From NCBI GenBank assembly GCA_002286855.1, contig NRSV01000006.1, positions 620,001-684,000 of the forward strand: 64,000 nucleotides of DNA. The letters are read 5' to 3'. Source of the stretch: Bipolaris cookei. Its lineage: Eukaryota > Ascomycota > Dothideomycetes > Pleosporales > Pleosporaceae. The position numbers and the translations under genes were made by a program. Position 1 is the first letter of the stretch. Each line of letters starts with the position of its first letter. The notes beneath the pieces are model-generated. The model did no database searches. It had not been told where the DNA came from and saw only the letters and a program-made list of their open reading frames with translations. Of this stretch, positions 47,320 to 58,606 are shown piece by piece.

Positions 47320-47364
47320 GTTAACGTGGTGGTGGGGCGTGTGCAACACGCTTATCAAACACGT
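47320..47364 (-). repeat. Right terminal inverted repeat of the transposon
   Basis: Reverse complement of the left repeat at 41 of 45 positions, followed directly by TA. Confidence 0.9.
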
Positions 47365-47366
47365 TA

Positions 47367-48502
47367 TACATAAGTACCCGTTAAATAGACTCGGCTCGGT
47401 CTTCTGCTACCCTCTTTTCAACCGGCGGTTCGCCAGTAAGATCACAGTATGCTGCCTATTGTCGCCCCAACCGGTTCAATATGATCACTCACATGGGAAT
47501 TGACTGTTTGATAGCTTCGGTCTAGATTTGACATCCTCCAACTCCCACCACTGCCTCTTAACCTGTCATATTGACTAAGTTCAGTGTCTTTGTTCCTACC
47601 TGATCTTGTGAATATTATACATTCGATTGATTGGAACGAAAAAGACGCACTGATCAACGATATCAATATAGTTAATTATGACATTAAGCATAACACTGGT
47701 ATATGTAGTTCAACTGCCGCGACTATTGCGGCTGCTTGTTCGGTACCATTGTGAAAATTGAATTCCGGAGTATGACTGTAGTAGAAGTCGGAGGATGTCA
47801 CATCCAAGAAGCAAGCTACATCGACTGGAGCCCCACGTACTACTTGTAATATTTGAACATTGTTTCGTTTGACAAAACACTTAGGATCAGCAGTAGAAAG
47901 TAGTGCTATATGTTTATCCAAGAAACGGTCTATCATGTTGCATCACGGTGAGTTATCTGCCAAAATCGATGGACCACAATTTTCGCAAGCTTGAATTGAC
48001 TCCTCAAGCTCAAGCGTCGCCAATGAAATCGCTTTGTATGGCCTCATCATTTACTCGAGTACAACACAGCCAATTTGTAATCCATCGCCTTCATTGCTAA
48101 CATATTGCAAAGGGGCAGATCAGATGTTGCGAGAGTTGTGTTAAAACAACTCAGTGAGATATCATACAGTTACCACACTCGAATTCTTGAAGTGATTTCT
48201 GCATGGCTGAAGCACCGCCTCTTGATTCCATGATACGAACGAAACGAGAGCACGTTATCTTTCTTCGTATTTCCATAGCCGTCCCATTAGTCCTTTTGAG
48301 CGATTTGTCACTGAGATAGCAGACCTCATCGCGGGTATCTCACCTTCACTTTGAACGTCAGTGCACCGCTTCACGACTTGTTTATCACAACGTCTTTTGC
48401 TCCAAAATTCACATTGCCAACACAATACATTTTCCAAAATTCAACCCACCACTACGTGGCATTGCACAACAAGACAGCAGCGAATCGCTGTACATATATA
48501 CC
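47367..48502. other. AT-rich spacer right of the transposon
   Basis: A leftward 86-codon frame from an ATG at 47936 to 47676 is the only frame of note; it has no recognised domain. The stretch is AT-richer than most of the window, in line with an old transposon neighbourhood. Confidence 0.5.
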
Positions 48503-50357
48503 ATGGAATTCCCACATTCCCAACTTCAAGCAGGATTGGCAGCGACCATGTTCTCGCCAGACATAGTGTCAGCGCTTTGGGGCCAGTCCAACGACTCAAA
48601 ACACGGTATCAATCAAAACAGCACCCTTACGATTACCCCTCAGAGACGTGATGTGAGAGAGAGTGTTAGTGATAGTAGCTCGGAGCCTCGCCGACCGGTT
48701 AGCAAGAGTAGTGCGAGGTCACTTGCGAGTCTTTTTAGACGCAAGAAGCGCGACCATAGCGGCCTCTATAGCGGTAGTCAGCTAGCTATTGTTTGGAGCT
48801 CTGAGCATGAGGAAAAGGACGCTACCGACATGGATGAGCGTTCTCGGTTGGATGATGAGAATCTTTGCGAGGAAGCAGAAACAGGCGAAAGTGAGGACAC
48901 TGTCGGCAATTTTGGTCAACAAAGTAAGTGGCTTCTACAATCTGAATCATCTAAACTAAACCAGCCGCAGAAGAAGTCAAAACCTCCAAAGATCTCGGAC
49001 AGCTTCAAGCATCGTCTCCCGAACAGTTTACTGCTTTCGCGAAGGAATATGTCACTTCCAACGAAGACGACATCGACACATTTCATGATGAGCACCCGGT
49101 AAACGAAGAAACAAGTGAGATAAATGACAACTTCTCAAACCGCGGCTGTGTTCGTAAGCACCAAAGAGTCGAATTCCTCCACGTCAACTTCTCACACGAC
49201 AACGTCCGCCGCATCGCCCAAGAGATCTATGACGAAACTGTCGCCGAGGTCAACCTCTCCCTCTTCAGCTACTGGATTAACGAAAGCAGCAAGAACTATC
49301 AAGAAGCCAGTCTGCATATCCGCGAGCTACGCATCGACCACGTATTTATCAAGTGTCCCCCATTCAACCAGCTTCTTGTTCAGAACACTCAACGCTAACG
49401 CATACACTGTTTGATAACAGGGCTACAACCTCACACGCATTGCCAACCCCCACCTGCGCACACTGATGCAAGAAGTCTTCACCCAACGTCCTGTGTATGC
49501 CAAACCTCTCACCCACTTCTGCCTACGCAAGAGCCCCGGAACCCGGAATCTGCATGACCCAGGCACAACCTGGTGTCACAGTGGATTCTTCGGGACTCTC
49601 TAAACCTTTCATACACCCACAATTCGTCTCTTTCTGTTTGGCCGGAACCCAGACCAAACAGAGCATCACAAATACTCTACCAAATTGCCGAAACTAACGC
49701 ATGTGGTATATAGTGAAGTCCGCATCGCACTGCAAGAACGAGCCTTGCGCAGCAACTTGAGCGCTAGTACTACTGGTACGATACGCAGTGGTAGCAAAGG
49801 CGATTTCTCCGTCTTCCCGCGCATCGATGCGCTTCCGCCAATCCTGCGTGTCGAGCGGCAGCGCGCTATGAGTCAGGCAGCGCAGCGCTCGACGTCGATG
49901 GCGTCGATGGCGTCGGAGCAGAGGGATTGCCCACCAAACAGTACGTTTCCCTTTACTATCTCATACCATGTGTTTGGTGGCCTTCTAGAACGCATGGGTT
50001 TCAGGATAATATGTACTGATGGGAAATAAATATACAGCGCCCGATCGTCCGTTGCCGCTTTCACTGCGCTCGCCTACTACTAGCTCGACGCTGAGTTCGC
50101 AGCCGACGCTGCCGTTTGGGTTTCCATCTCCCGGGTCGCCTGTTCGAATTAGCGACGGTGGGTACTCGGGATTGACGTCGTACACGGGGTCGCTTTGCGG
50201 CGATGACGACGGTGTTGAGGGAGAAGAGGCAGATGAAAAGACTCTCTGGCATCAATGCGTCGCCGACATATACGAGAGCATTGTGGGGCTAGAAAAGCCG
50301 GAGCAGATCAACCAGGTGATTGAAGAGTTGGAGGGGCTCAAGGCCTTGTACCTCTAG
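48503..50357 (+). CDS. Multi-exon hypothetical protein
   Basis: The proposed exons are 48503..48923, 48971..49341, 49421..49572, 49714..49940 and 50038..50357, all in phase (about 496 residues). Exons 1, 2 and 5 are firm; the third intron (49573-49713) is less certain, because its donor is GTGTCA, though its acceptor has a strong ACTAAC branch. Without that splice the same frame would meet TAA at about 49600. The N-terminal ~140 residues are S/R-rich and disordered (RRPVSKSSARSLASLFRRKK). The centre looks folded: RVEFLHVNFSHDNVRRIAQE, EVNLSLFSYWINESSKNYQE, IRELRIDHGYNLTRIANPHL, RTLMQEVFTQRPVYAKPLTH. The end is S/P-rich and closes with a helical segment (LWHQCVADIYESIVGLEKPE, then INQVIEELEGLKALYL). 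I do not recognise a family. Confidence 0.6.
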
Positions 50358-51591
50358 ATAACCGTGCTTAAGTACGTATGTGTTGGAAATCAGATACCAG
50401 GCGATTGCATCTGTGGACTCGCGAGCCAACGGGCATAGTATAGCTGGTAGTAGCACACAATTATGCACAATAATACCTCCTCCCCCAATTTCCCCGGACC
50501 AACCCCACTTCTCCCCCTCCAAACACTCTGTTCGATTCAGCTCTGTTTTCCGTCTGCTAAACCCAATATGGGGGAACAATCTGGGTTCCATCTAAAAAAC
50601 GCAGATGGAAGCGGCGTCATGTGGTGAGATTATAGTACGTCTAGCGGCTACAAAACGGGCGCTAGAAGCCATCAGCGCTCCTATACTGAGATAAAACTCT
50701 ATCTAGTACGAATCCGCTCTACATTTTTTTTTTCCTTTTAGGCAAAACTGACGTCCATTTTCCAGCTACATAGGCCCCCATCTCTGGCCAAAGCCCCCAT
50801 TGTATCATTAGTTCTATATAATAACCCAGCCTACCACATACCCTTCATCGTCACAAAAAACCGGCACTCCACCCAACCACCCCCTCCATTCCCTACCATC
50901 TCAATCTACACAAATAGCCACTAGCCAAGCCCCCTTGTGACAGTTCTAACCCAAGAACAGAACCCTAATATCCGCAGTACTGCCACCGCTTAATGCACTC
51001 CACTCACGCCCATCCCTTCCCTCTTCGTATCCCCCTCCATACCTACAGGCTTTGAGCGGAGAAACACACACACACATCCATTCCGCCCCTCCGCAACTTC
51101 CTTGACATCAACAGAAACACATACTCATAAGCACTTTAACCTTATCTCCATTAACACTAATATATTGCTTATAAGTTGGAACTCTATAACTCTATAGTGC
51201 TTATTTGGACTGCTTGTAAGGTGGGTGGGCGGGCGACGCCCGTTTCAAGTATACCACGTGCGTGCCGGTCAATGTAATACGGTTGAACAATACGTGCATC
51301 TGTTTGGGATGGTGGTGATGCACGGATTCCCACGAATGACGGGGCTGGATTCGGGCCGGCTGGGGTGTGTGTTTAGTTTCTCTTGTTTTGCGTGGGGAAA
51401 TTTACGTGGTGGAGACATTTACGAGATGGGGTTAAAACACAGGGTAAGACTGAATGGACGGATATATTTATAAAAGGCTTCACGGAGCTTTTCCTTTTGC
51501 TTGTCGTTTTTTCTCTTGTGTGACCTGAAAACGCCTACGGGACTGCAGACAGTTTTTTGATTGTATATATTTGAGAAGCTTGAGTAAAAAG
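50358..51591. other. Intergenic region upstream of the esterase gene
   Basis: No gene is supported. Pyrimidine-rich stretches occur at 50460-50540 and 50870-51120. TATAAA-like words (51465-51472) lie about 120 bp before the esterase start and may serve as its core promoter. Confidence 0.5.
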
Positions 51592-52579
51592 ATGAAGTTT
51601 CTTATTTCACTCTTGGCTTGCGGTTCAGCAGCTTTCGCTGCGCAGTTGACTCAAGTCTCAAATTATGGGGGTACGGCGAAGGCGAGACCGGGAATGTACG
51701 TATACAACTACCTCTCCCATCCTACCACCCCATTTCTTGTGTTATGGTTTTTGCTAACATTGCAATACAGGTACGTCTACGTGCCCGACCAGGTCAAAAC
51801 CGATGCTCTTGTCGTAGCCATCCATCCTTGCGGATCCACCGGCCAGAGCTACTTTGGCTGGGCACCTTGGAAGGGAGGTTCGGATAACAAGGGCTACGTT
51901 ACCGTGTTCCCGAGCGCGACGGCGTCGTGCTGGGATGTTTCGAGTAAGGCGTCGCTGTCGCGTGGTGGAGGCGGCGAGTCGAACGCTATTGCGGATATGA
52001 TTGCGTATGCGACTAAGCAGTACAAGATCAACACCAAGAAGGTGTATGTGGTGGGAGAGTCGTCCGGTGCGATGATGTCGAATGTCTTGGCGGCGACGTA
52101 TCCCGATCTTATTGCTGCGGTCTCGGTGTACTCTGGTGTCCCCGCTGGATGCTTTGTGTCGGCTTCTGGAGCCGTGGCGGCGTGGAACAGTGAATGCGCT
52201 AATGGGCGCTCCATCAAGACTGCGCAGCAGTGGGGTGATATTGCGCGCGCAATGAATGCTGGCTACAGTGGCCTGCGTCCCCGCATGCGTAAGTGGTTTT
52301 GTTCTTCCCCGTGGTGTTACAGTTGCTGACTTGTGTGTAGAAATCTGGCATGGCTCCGTTGATGCCACTATCCTCCCGCCCAACTACAACGAGACGCTCA
52401 AGCAGTGGACCAATGTGTTTGGAGTCAGCACTACGCCTACAAGTTCGCGGGCGAACACGCCCCAGACCAACTACCGCACTGATGATTTCGGTTCCAACGT
52501 TCAGGGTATCTGGGCAGTTGGCGTCGGACATGGCGTCCCAGCTCACCAAGCTCAAACTGAAGCCTGGTTCGGATTGTAA
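51592..52579 (+). CDS. Secreted carbohydrate esterase family 1 enzyme (acetyl xylan / PHB-depolymerase type)
   Basis: Three exons, 51592..51695, 51771..52288 and 52341..52579, encode 286 residues. Introns have GTACGT/GCTAAC/TACAG and GTAAGT/GCTGAC/TGTAG. The N-terminus MKFLISLLACGSAAFAAQ is a clear signal peptide, so the product is secreted. The enzyme is an alpha/beta hydrolase of the esterase/PHB depolymerase type: ALVVAIHPCGSTGQSYFGWA (oxyanion region), VTVFPSATASCWDVSSKASL, the nucleophile Ser132 in VYVVGESSGAMMSNVLAATY, the acid Asp in IWHGSVDATILPPNY, and the His in GVGHGVP near the C-terminus. CE1 acetyl xylan esterases and feruloyl esterases of plant-associated fungi share this plan; they remove acetyl or feruloyl groups from xylan. 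Which of the two cannot be told by eye. No cellulose-binding module is present. Confidence 0.9.
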
Positions 52580-52656
52580 AAGTACACATTTTCTTGCGAT
52601 ATGAGCAGCATACTTCATGTACATAAGTAGTCAAATACATAAGCCGTAAATATTGG

Positions 52657-54539
52657 TCACTTTCCCGAGCTCTGACTCTCGCTTCTTCGATGGGTTTCCT
52701 TTGGTACTTCTAGTGTGTCTCGTCTTTTTGGTGCCCGAGCAGGGCTAGAATCTAGACGCGGCGTCTCTGGTACGGGTGGGGGTGAGCTGGGTCCGATATC
52801 TAATGTAGACCGAATGCTTGCCGCATACGTGCTACTGGCCCTTGCTTCCCGGATCCGATCAAAATTGCGACTAGTACTCTCTAGATTTGGATTACGCCAG
52901 CCTTCTCCGGGCACTTCCGGGAACGATCGTGTCGCCTCGTTGGTGCTGTTTTGCTCCAAGTCAAGCTTTTCGTGTGCAGCATCACCAAGATAGTTACCAG
53001 CAGAGGTCAGCCATCTACGGACTTTGTGTCTACCGGCTGTCGGGTGATCGTCTGGCTGAGTATCCCGACGGTCCTCCGAAAGGATTTCGCGTATATGATC
53101 GCCATCATCTCCTGGATGCGTAATTGTTGGAATCAATGAAATATCATTGGGCGAGTCCGAGCGTATACCCAGATCATTGACTTGGAGGTTCGAATTGGAG
53201 TTGGAGTTCCTCTCTGGCAATGGAGTTGGACATCGTTCGCTACTACGACTGTGACGTGACGAGTATGAATGCTCGCATTGTGGCGTGTGCTTCTGTTCGG
53301 TAGTCTCTTCATCGCTGGTTGACCACAGTAGATACAAGGATCCCAAGGCACCGAGGACTGTACCAGCTATAGGTGACCACTGCCCTGCATAGAATGTTAT
53401 ACAAGGCTATCAGGCTACTTAGCGCTACGCAGTGCCACTTACCAAAAGACCCCATAGGTTCAGTCATGTACATCATCTGAGGGCTGAAGAAGTTTGCTTC
53501 GCCGATGCCGATAATGGTCAGTATAACGCCACCAAAGAGCGGGATCTCAATGACGGTCAGAAAGGATCGCACAAGGTCGTTGATGTTTCTCATCTCTCTG
53601 ACTGTCATGTTGGCGCCTTCGATGCGGGCATCGAGCTCTTCGACATGGCGGCGTCTCTTCCAATTGGTTTCCAGGACCTTGTCCCATGTGAAGATCAAGG
53701 ACAGGATGGCTGGTATACAGAACCCTGCCGCCAAGAGCATGCCGGCATTGAAGGTCAGGATCTGTGGTACAGGAACAACATAAACGTTGGCTGCAGCTCC
53801 GCCTCGCAGCGGCGACTTTGGGCCTTGTGTTTCAGAGCAGGTCAAATTGCAATTGGGCTGCAGTTTCAAAAAGACGGCGGCTCCTCGGGGCGAATTCTTG
53901 TCGATAGGAACGTTACAGTCGGTCGGCGTTACACGGTAGAACTCAACACACAGAGCCAATAGGCCCATGAGGATCAAAATGGTCCACAAAAAGATTATGT
54001 TCCTTCCCGGTGTGTAAAAATACGTGCGCGACAGTCGCACCGTGAGCGGAGCGGCCAAGATGCCAATTGCGCAAACTTGAAAGGCACCGAAGATGTCCAA
54101 GTCGATTCCTCCTGGTTACGTCACATGTCAGAATAGGCATCGCAATGGCTCTTGGGGGTTCTTGGGAGTTGCAGTACTGACCATTCTGGTGCGCAGATGC
54201 GAGCACGATGCCTTGAAGCGCCGAGATGGCGGGGAGAATCAAGACGGCAGCCAAGCACGTGTTCCGCAACCATTCAGCTTTGCGAAATGTCACACATGCG
54301 GCAACGAGGACGTAGTATAGGATCTGGATGCGGGTATCAGTTGCTGGTTGGGCGGGAATGCATTTTGACAGGTAGGTGGGGAGTGGGTTACTGACACGCG
54401 ACCCGGCGCCGTAATTGGAAGATATGGGCCAGGCACAGACGACTTTGAAGGCTGCGTTAGTTGGTGAAGTTTGAGCAGAAGAGGCGGTGGTTGCAGTGGT
54501 AGAGGTGGCAATGTCGGGAATTGTTGAGGTCGCTGTCAT
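52657..54539 (-). CDS. Multi-pass membrane protein of unknown function
   Basis: The model is exon 1 54539..54182, exon 2 54111..53443 and exon 3 53384..52657, in phase (584 residues). Donors are GTCAGT and GTAAGT, acceptors AACCAG and TGCAG. Inside exon 1 a 66-nt in-frame stretch (GTCAGT ... CATCCAG, near 54400-54335) could be a further intron or be coded. Several membrane helices are visible: ILYYVLVAACVTF, NTCLAAVLILPAISALQGIV, FQVCAIGILAAPLTVRLSRT, IIFLWTILILMGLLALCVEF, FNAGMLLAAGFCIPAILSLI, VIEIPLFGGVILTIIGIGEA, and WSPIAGTVLGALGSLYLLWS. A loop with cysteines (DCNVP, PNCNLTCSE) sits between helices 4 and 5. The C-terminal ~220 residues are hydrophilic, S/R/P-rich and disordered. It resembles uncharacterised ascomycete membrane proteins; no transport motif is seen. 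Confidence 0.72.
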
Positions 54540-55155
54540 ATTCACACCGTATATTCACCGGGGGATCAGATGAAGACCATCGTTATGTAGGGGGCACAGA
54601 AAACAGCAGCACAGAAAGTAGCTGCAATGGCATTGTGAATGGCGTAGGCAGGCAGACGCCAGGCCAGTGAGGCGGCGGTAGCAAGTGCCAATCCTCTGGG
54701 GAAAACGCATCATTTACCGGTGAGTGTCTATGGCTACATAGGGCGAAGCGTGGCTGAGCCGACAGCATGACCTGCCTGGGCAGCACAATTACTCGCCTTT
54801 TGCCTCAGAACCCAACTCATGGTGCGAGCCGCTCTGACGACGCACAGCCCGCCAACACGACGTCGTGAAGACTAGAAAATATACATACACACCCACATCA
54901 CCACCGTCGTACAAAGTTCTTGGTATCCCTTGGCTGAGATGCTTCAATTCACGAATTTTGGCCATCACAACTGATTGCGTCGTGCCATCTTAGCCCAACG
55001 CACCGGCTCCCGATCAATGCTTCTCACCCGTCTATCGGGCCTACTGGAAAAGCTTAGTCGTACATACATATCTGCACACCACTACCCTTTCTTTTTTTCC
55101 CTTCGACTAGAATCAACTCGCAGTGCGTACTCGGCTTTCTGGTGGGCATCGCAAC
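54540..55155. promoter_or_regulatory. Divergent promoter region
   Basis: It lies between the starts of the unknown membrane protein and the ArsB-type permease, 616 bp apart in opposite directions. No gene is seen in it. Confidence 0.5.
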
Positions 55156-57524
55156 ATGCTTGCCCCACGTGCGACGGAGCTAGAAAGGCCCAATCTTGAT
55201 ACCAACGAAATCAAGCAATGGCGCTCCATAGTCACGCTCATTGTCTTTGTTCTGACAAGTAAGTCGACTATGCATGCTGACAGTTGCAGACACCCAGCTA
55301 ACTCTAGATGCTTATAGATATTAATGTCTTGTTCCCTTTCCATATACCCATTTACATACCGCGGCCAATCTGGACTCTATGCCTCGACACCATTAGTGCA
55401 ATGCGCATCATACCACCACCCCAACATCCAACCAGAGTGCGGAATGGCCGACCCGGTGCCTTTGTGCGATTCGAATTTCCCATGAATTTTATCACTGCTC
55501 CTCTGATAGCCGATCTCTTTCTGCTCGCCATCCTTGCCATTGGAGAAAAAGAAGTACGCGGTGGCACTGTTGGTGACCAAGGCATCGTCCCCTATGACAT
55601 CATGCTCTTCTTCCTCTCGCTCGCCTACATTGCCATTTCTGTCGATGCCTCTGGTTTGATCAGATGGTTGGCTTTTAAGGTTTTGCAAAAAGGAGGAAAA
55701 GTAGGTCACAGGCTGTTCTTTTATCTGTACGCCTTCTTCTTCGGGCTGACAGCTCTCATCGGCAATGATCCTATTATCTTGTCCGGCACTGCTTTCTTGT
55801 CTTACATGACACGTGTTTCAAGCAACATCAAGCATCCAAGAGCATGGATCTTCACCCAGTTCTCCGTGGCCAATATCGCATCCGCAATTCTCGTCTCCTC
55901 CAATCCAACCAATCTTGTCCTCGCGGGAGCGTTCAAAATCACCTTTATCAAGTACACCGCAAATGTCATTGTTCCAGTTCTTGTGACAGGCATTGTTCTG
56001 TATCCCTTTTTGCTGTACATCATCTTCCATGATGAATCTCTCATCCCCCCTGCGATCAAGATGGAGGATCTTCCAGAGGAGCTCAAGGTAAGAAATTAAC
56101 ATGGTTGTCATGGCCATTACTAATCTGAACCTGATAGAACAAGAAGCCAGTGAATCCAAACATTCCATATGCCAAAGGTGGACTCGAGGACAACGAGGTT
56201 GACCCTAGCAGTGATGACGAGCAAGAAAAGAAACAGTCTCTGGAAGAAGTCTTGAATCCATTCCTGGACAGGAAAGGCGCCATTTTTGGAGCGGTCCTTA
56301 TGGCAGTCACTCTAGTAACAGTGCTTGCTATCAATGCAGCGTCTACAGGTACGCACGAGCACCCCGTCTTCTGGGTTACTCTACCTGCCGCCTTCATCAT
56401 GCTCTGCTTTGATCTCACAACGGGCTGGCTTAACCGAAAAGAAACACGAAGAATTGCCCACGAAGGTCGGCAGAGAATGGAAACCGCACTTGCAGAAAGA
56501 GAAGAGGCAAGAACAATGTCTGTTACACAAGTGGATCAGGATGCAATTACTCCCTACCCCACCCAACCTCAAAGCCAAGTCCTAGACGAGAAAGCGCAAT
56601 CAGTAGTAGACGACGCCAGCCACATCACAAGCGGAGAGCAACAAATAACACCCTCGTCATCGGCCGAGCCCATGCCCAGGTCAGAAGAGAAGCTCGAACC
56701 AACCAAAAAGCCCGTCCCCAGCACCCTCACCTCCCTCATCCATGACGCCTATATATGGGCCCAAGAAACCTTCCCCACAACAATGACCGTATTCCACCAC
56801 CTCCCCCTCGCCCTCGTTCCCTTTGCTTTCTGCATGTTCGTCCTCGTCCAAGCCCTCGTAACCAAAGGCTGGGTCCCCGTTTTCGCGTACGGCTGGGACC
56901 ACTGGGTCGAGAAGACGGGGACGATTGGGGCGATTGGCGGTATGGGGTTTGTGTCTGTTATTTTGTGTAATGTACGTATTTCCACTCCCTTCCAAAAAAA
57001 AGAAATCGCAAAAGATCAATGGAAATGAAAGAGAAGGAGGGCTGAAATGGCAAGATGGAAAGAAGACTAACGGAAAATACAGTTTGCAGGCACAAACATC
57101 GGCACCACGATCCTCATCTCGCGCATTATCCAGGCGTGGGAAGAGATTCATAGACAGAATGGACGACCGATTTCCGACCGCACGTTTTGGGGGACTATAT
57201 ATAGGTACTTACCACCCCCTCTCTCCTGCCCTCCCTACTCATATCTTCAAAACAACCCAAGCACTTTTCCACGGCGCAAAGCTAACGCTTTACCCCAGCA
57301 TGGCCATCGGCGTGAATTACGGCGCCTTTAGCCTCGCCTTCAGCGCCTCCCTCGCCGGCATGCTCTGGCGCGACATCCTAGGTCGGAAACATATTCGCGT
57401 CGGCGGTCTGGAATTCGCACGCGTCAACCTACCCATTATAGCGATCACCATGGTCGTCGGGCTTGTGGTGCTGGTTGGCGAGATTTATATTATTAGGGAT
57501 AATAAGCCTTATTCGCTTTCTTGA
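55156..57524 (+). CDS. ArsB/CitM-type anion permease
   Basis: Five exons, 55156..55258, 55318..56087, 56138..56971, 57083..57204 and 57299..57524, encode 684 residues, all in phase. The family (ion transporter superfamily, arsenical pump and citrate/Mg transporters) carries anions across membranes. Seen are about ten or more membrane helices: TLIVFVLTNINVLFPFHIPI, NFITAPLIADLFLLAILAIG, DIMLFFLSLAYIAISVDASG, FFYLYAFFFGLTALIGNDPI, and the typical motif SVANIASAILVSSNPTNLVL with the conserved SNPTN. A central hydrophilic loop of some 150 residues follows EEVLNPFLDRKGAIFGAVL and helix VFWVTLPAAFIMLCFDLTTG (acidic, S/Q/P-rich), then LVPFAFCMFVLVQALVTKGW, GFVSVILCNFAGTNIGTTIL with the second half motif, VNYGAFSLAFSASLAGMLWR and a last helix. 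The substrate (arsenite, phosphate-like or organic anion) is unknown. No arsenate reductase or ArsR-like gene stands nearby. Confidence 0.85.
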
Positions 57525-58606
57525 GGTCCTGATGTACCGAAGGTTTTTTTGTGGGGGTTGGAAGTGGATGGTGGTGTGGAAGAGGGGAACAGATGAGTGC
57601 TGTGGTGCCCAATCGGAAATGCGAGGCGGCTCTCGTTGAAGAAGATTAGTGACGAGAGAGGTTGGAGTCGCAGATTCGATATACGTAATGTCCTTCTTCT
57701 GTGCAAAGCAGCGAAGACGAGGACTCGATGACAAAGTCAAAATGCGTGGAAGCAACGGCGCCGAAGAGACGATGGGAGAGAGTGGAGGAGGGTGAAGAAT
57801 GGGAATTGGGTATAATACGTGGTAATGATCAAAAATTTAGACTGGGATAGGTATAGACAATTAAAATCACTGCTTGAAAGAACTACGCTTTGTTTGTGAA
57901 ATGAGCTTATTATCTCTTCTTCTACATACCCCCTGAATACATCTACACATTCCTTGCCCATTTGCATAGGTCCCAAGAACCACTACCCTTTGCCACTCAA
58001 ACATAAAGTAAAAAGAGTAAAAACCGCATAGCATCAGTACTAAACACGCTAAAATACAAAGCCAAAACAAAAAAGTGCTATTCTCTATTTCGCCTCTCCT
58101 TCTCACCACTCGCCCAGTTCAAACTCTCTCCTCAAAAGAAGAAAAGAAAACATTTTATATATAAACTCCCTCCGTGAAACCCGAATCCATACTCCACAAC
58201 CCTACCCTCAAAAACGGCCAAAATTCTCAAATCCCTCTTTTGTATGTTCTCCATGACTCTAAAAAGGAGAAAAAAAACTAAAACTCCAAGTAATGTAACC
58301 CCTGACTTTATCTCGTGCGTCAAGACATACGCGCGCGCCTCGACCCCATAACTATGTATACGAGATAAGATATATGTATATAAAAAAAGTGAAGTTCTTT
58401 TCGCAGCAAAGCAAACAACTATGCTCTCGCTCGACATATGAGAAAAAGAGAAAGGAAAACAGTAATCGTCCAAGGGGGAAAAAAGAGGAGCTCAGCAGTG
58501 GTATCATGCGCACAAAACAACGAAAATCGCCAGAGAAAACTCAGAACGCTCAAGTCAACGCGGGAGAAAGAAAAAAGAAGGCGCAACCATCTCTAACCAG
58601 CGCATA
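57525..58606. other. Convergent intergenic region
   Basis: It separates the 3' ends of the permease and Sln1 genes. AT-rich and A-run-rich stretches (58020-58520) are present; no gene is supported. Confidence 0.5.

Larger units (their letters stand above)
45548..47366 (-). mobile_element. Decayed Tc1/mariner-superfamily DNA transposon, Fot1/pogo-like
   Basis: The element body 45550..47364 is 1815 bp and is flanked by TA on both sides (45548-45549, 47365-47366), the target duplication of the Tc1/mariner superfamily. The inverted repeats are 45 bp each (45550-45594 and 47320-47364) and agree at 41 of 45 positions; both contain the block CACGCCCCACCACCACGTTA. A leftward transposase frame fills the interior and is broken (see the separate entry). 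The size, TA target, repeat length and transposase type fit fungal Fot/Molly-like elements. Confidence 0.9.

Noticed and set aside
45548..47366. Possibility that the transposon is an active full copy
   Set aside because: Two or three frameshifts and a TAG break the transposase in this copy, although the ends look intact.
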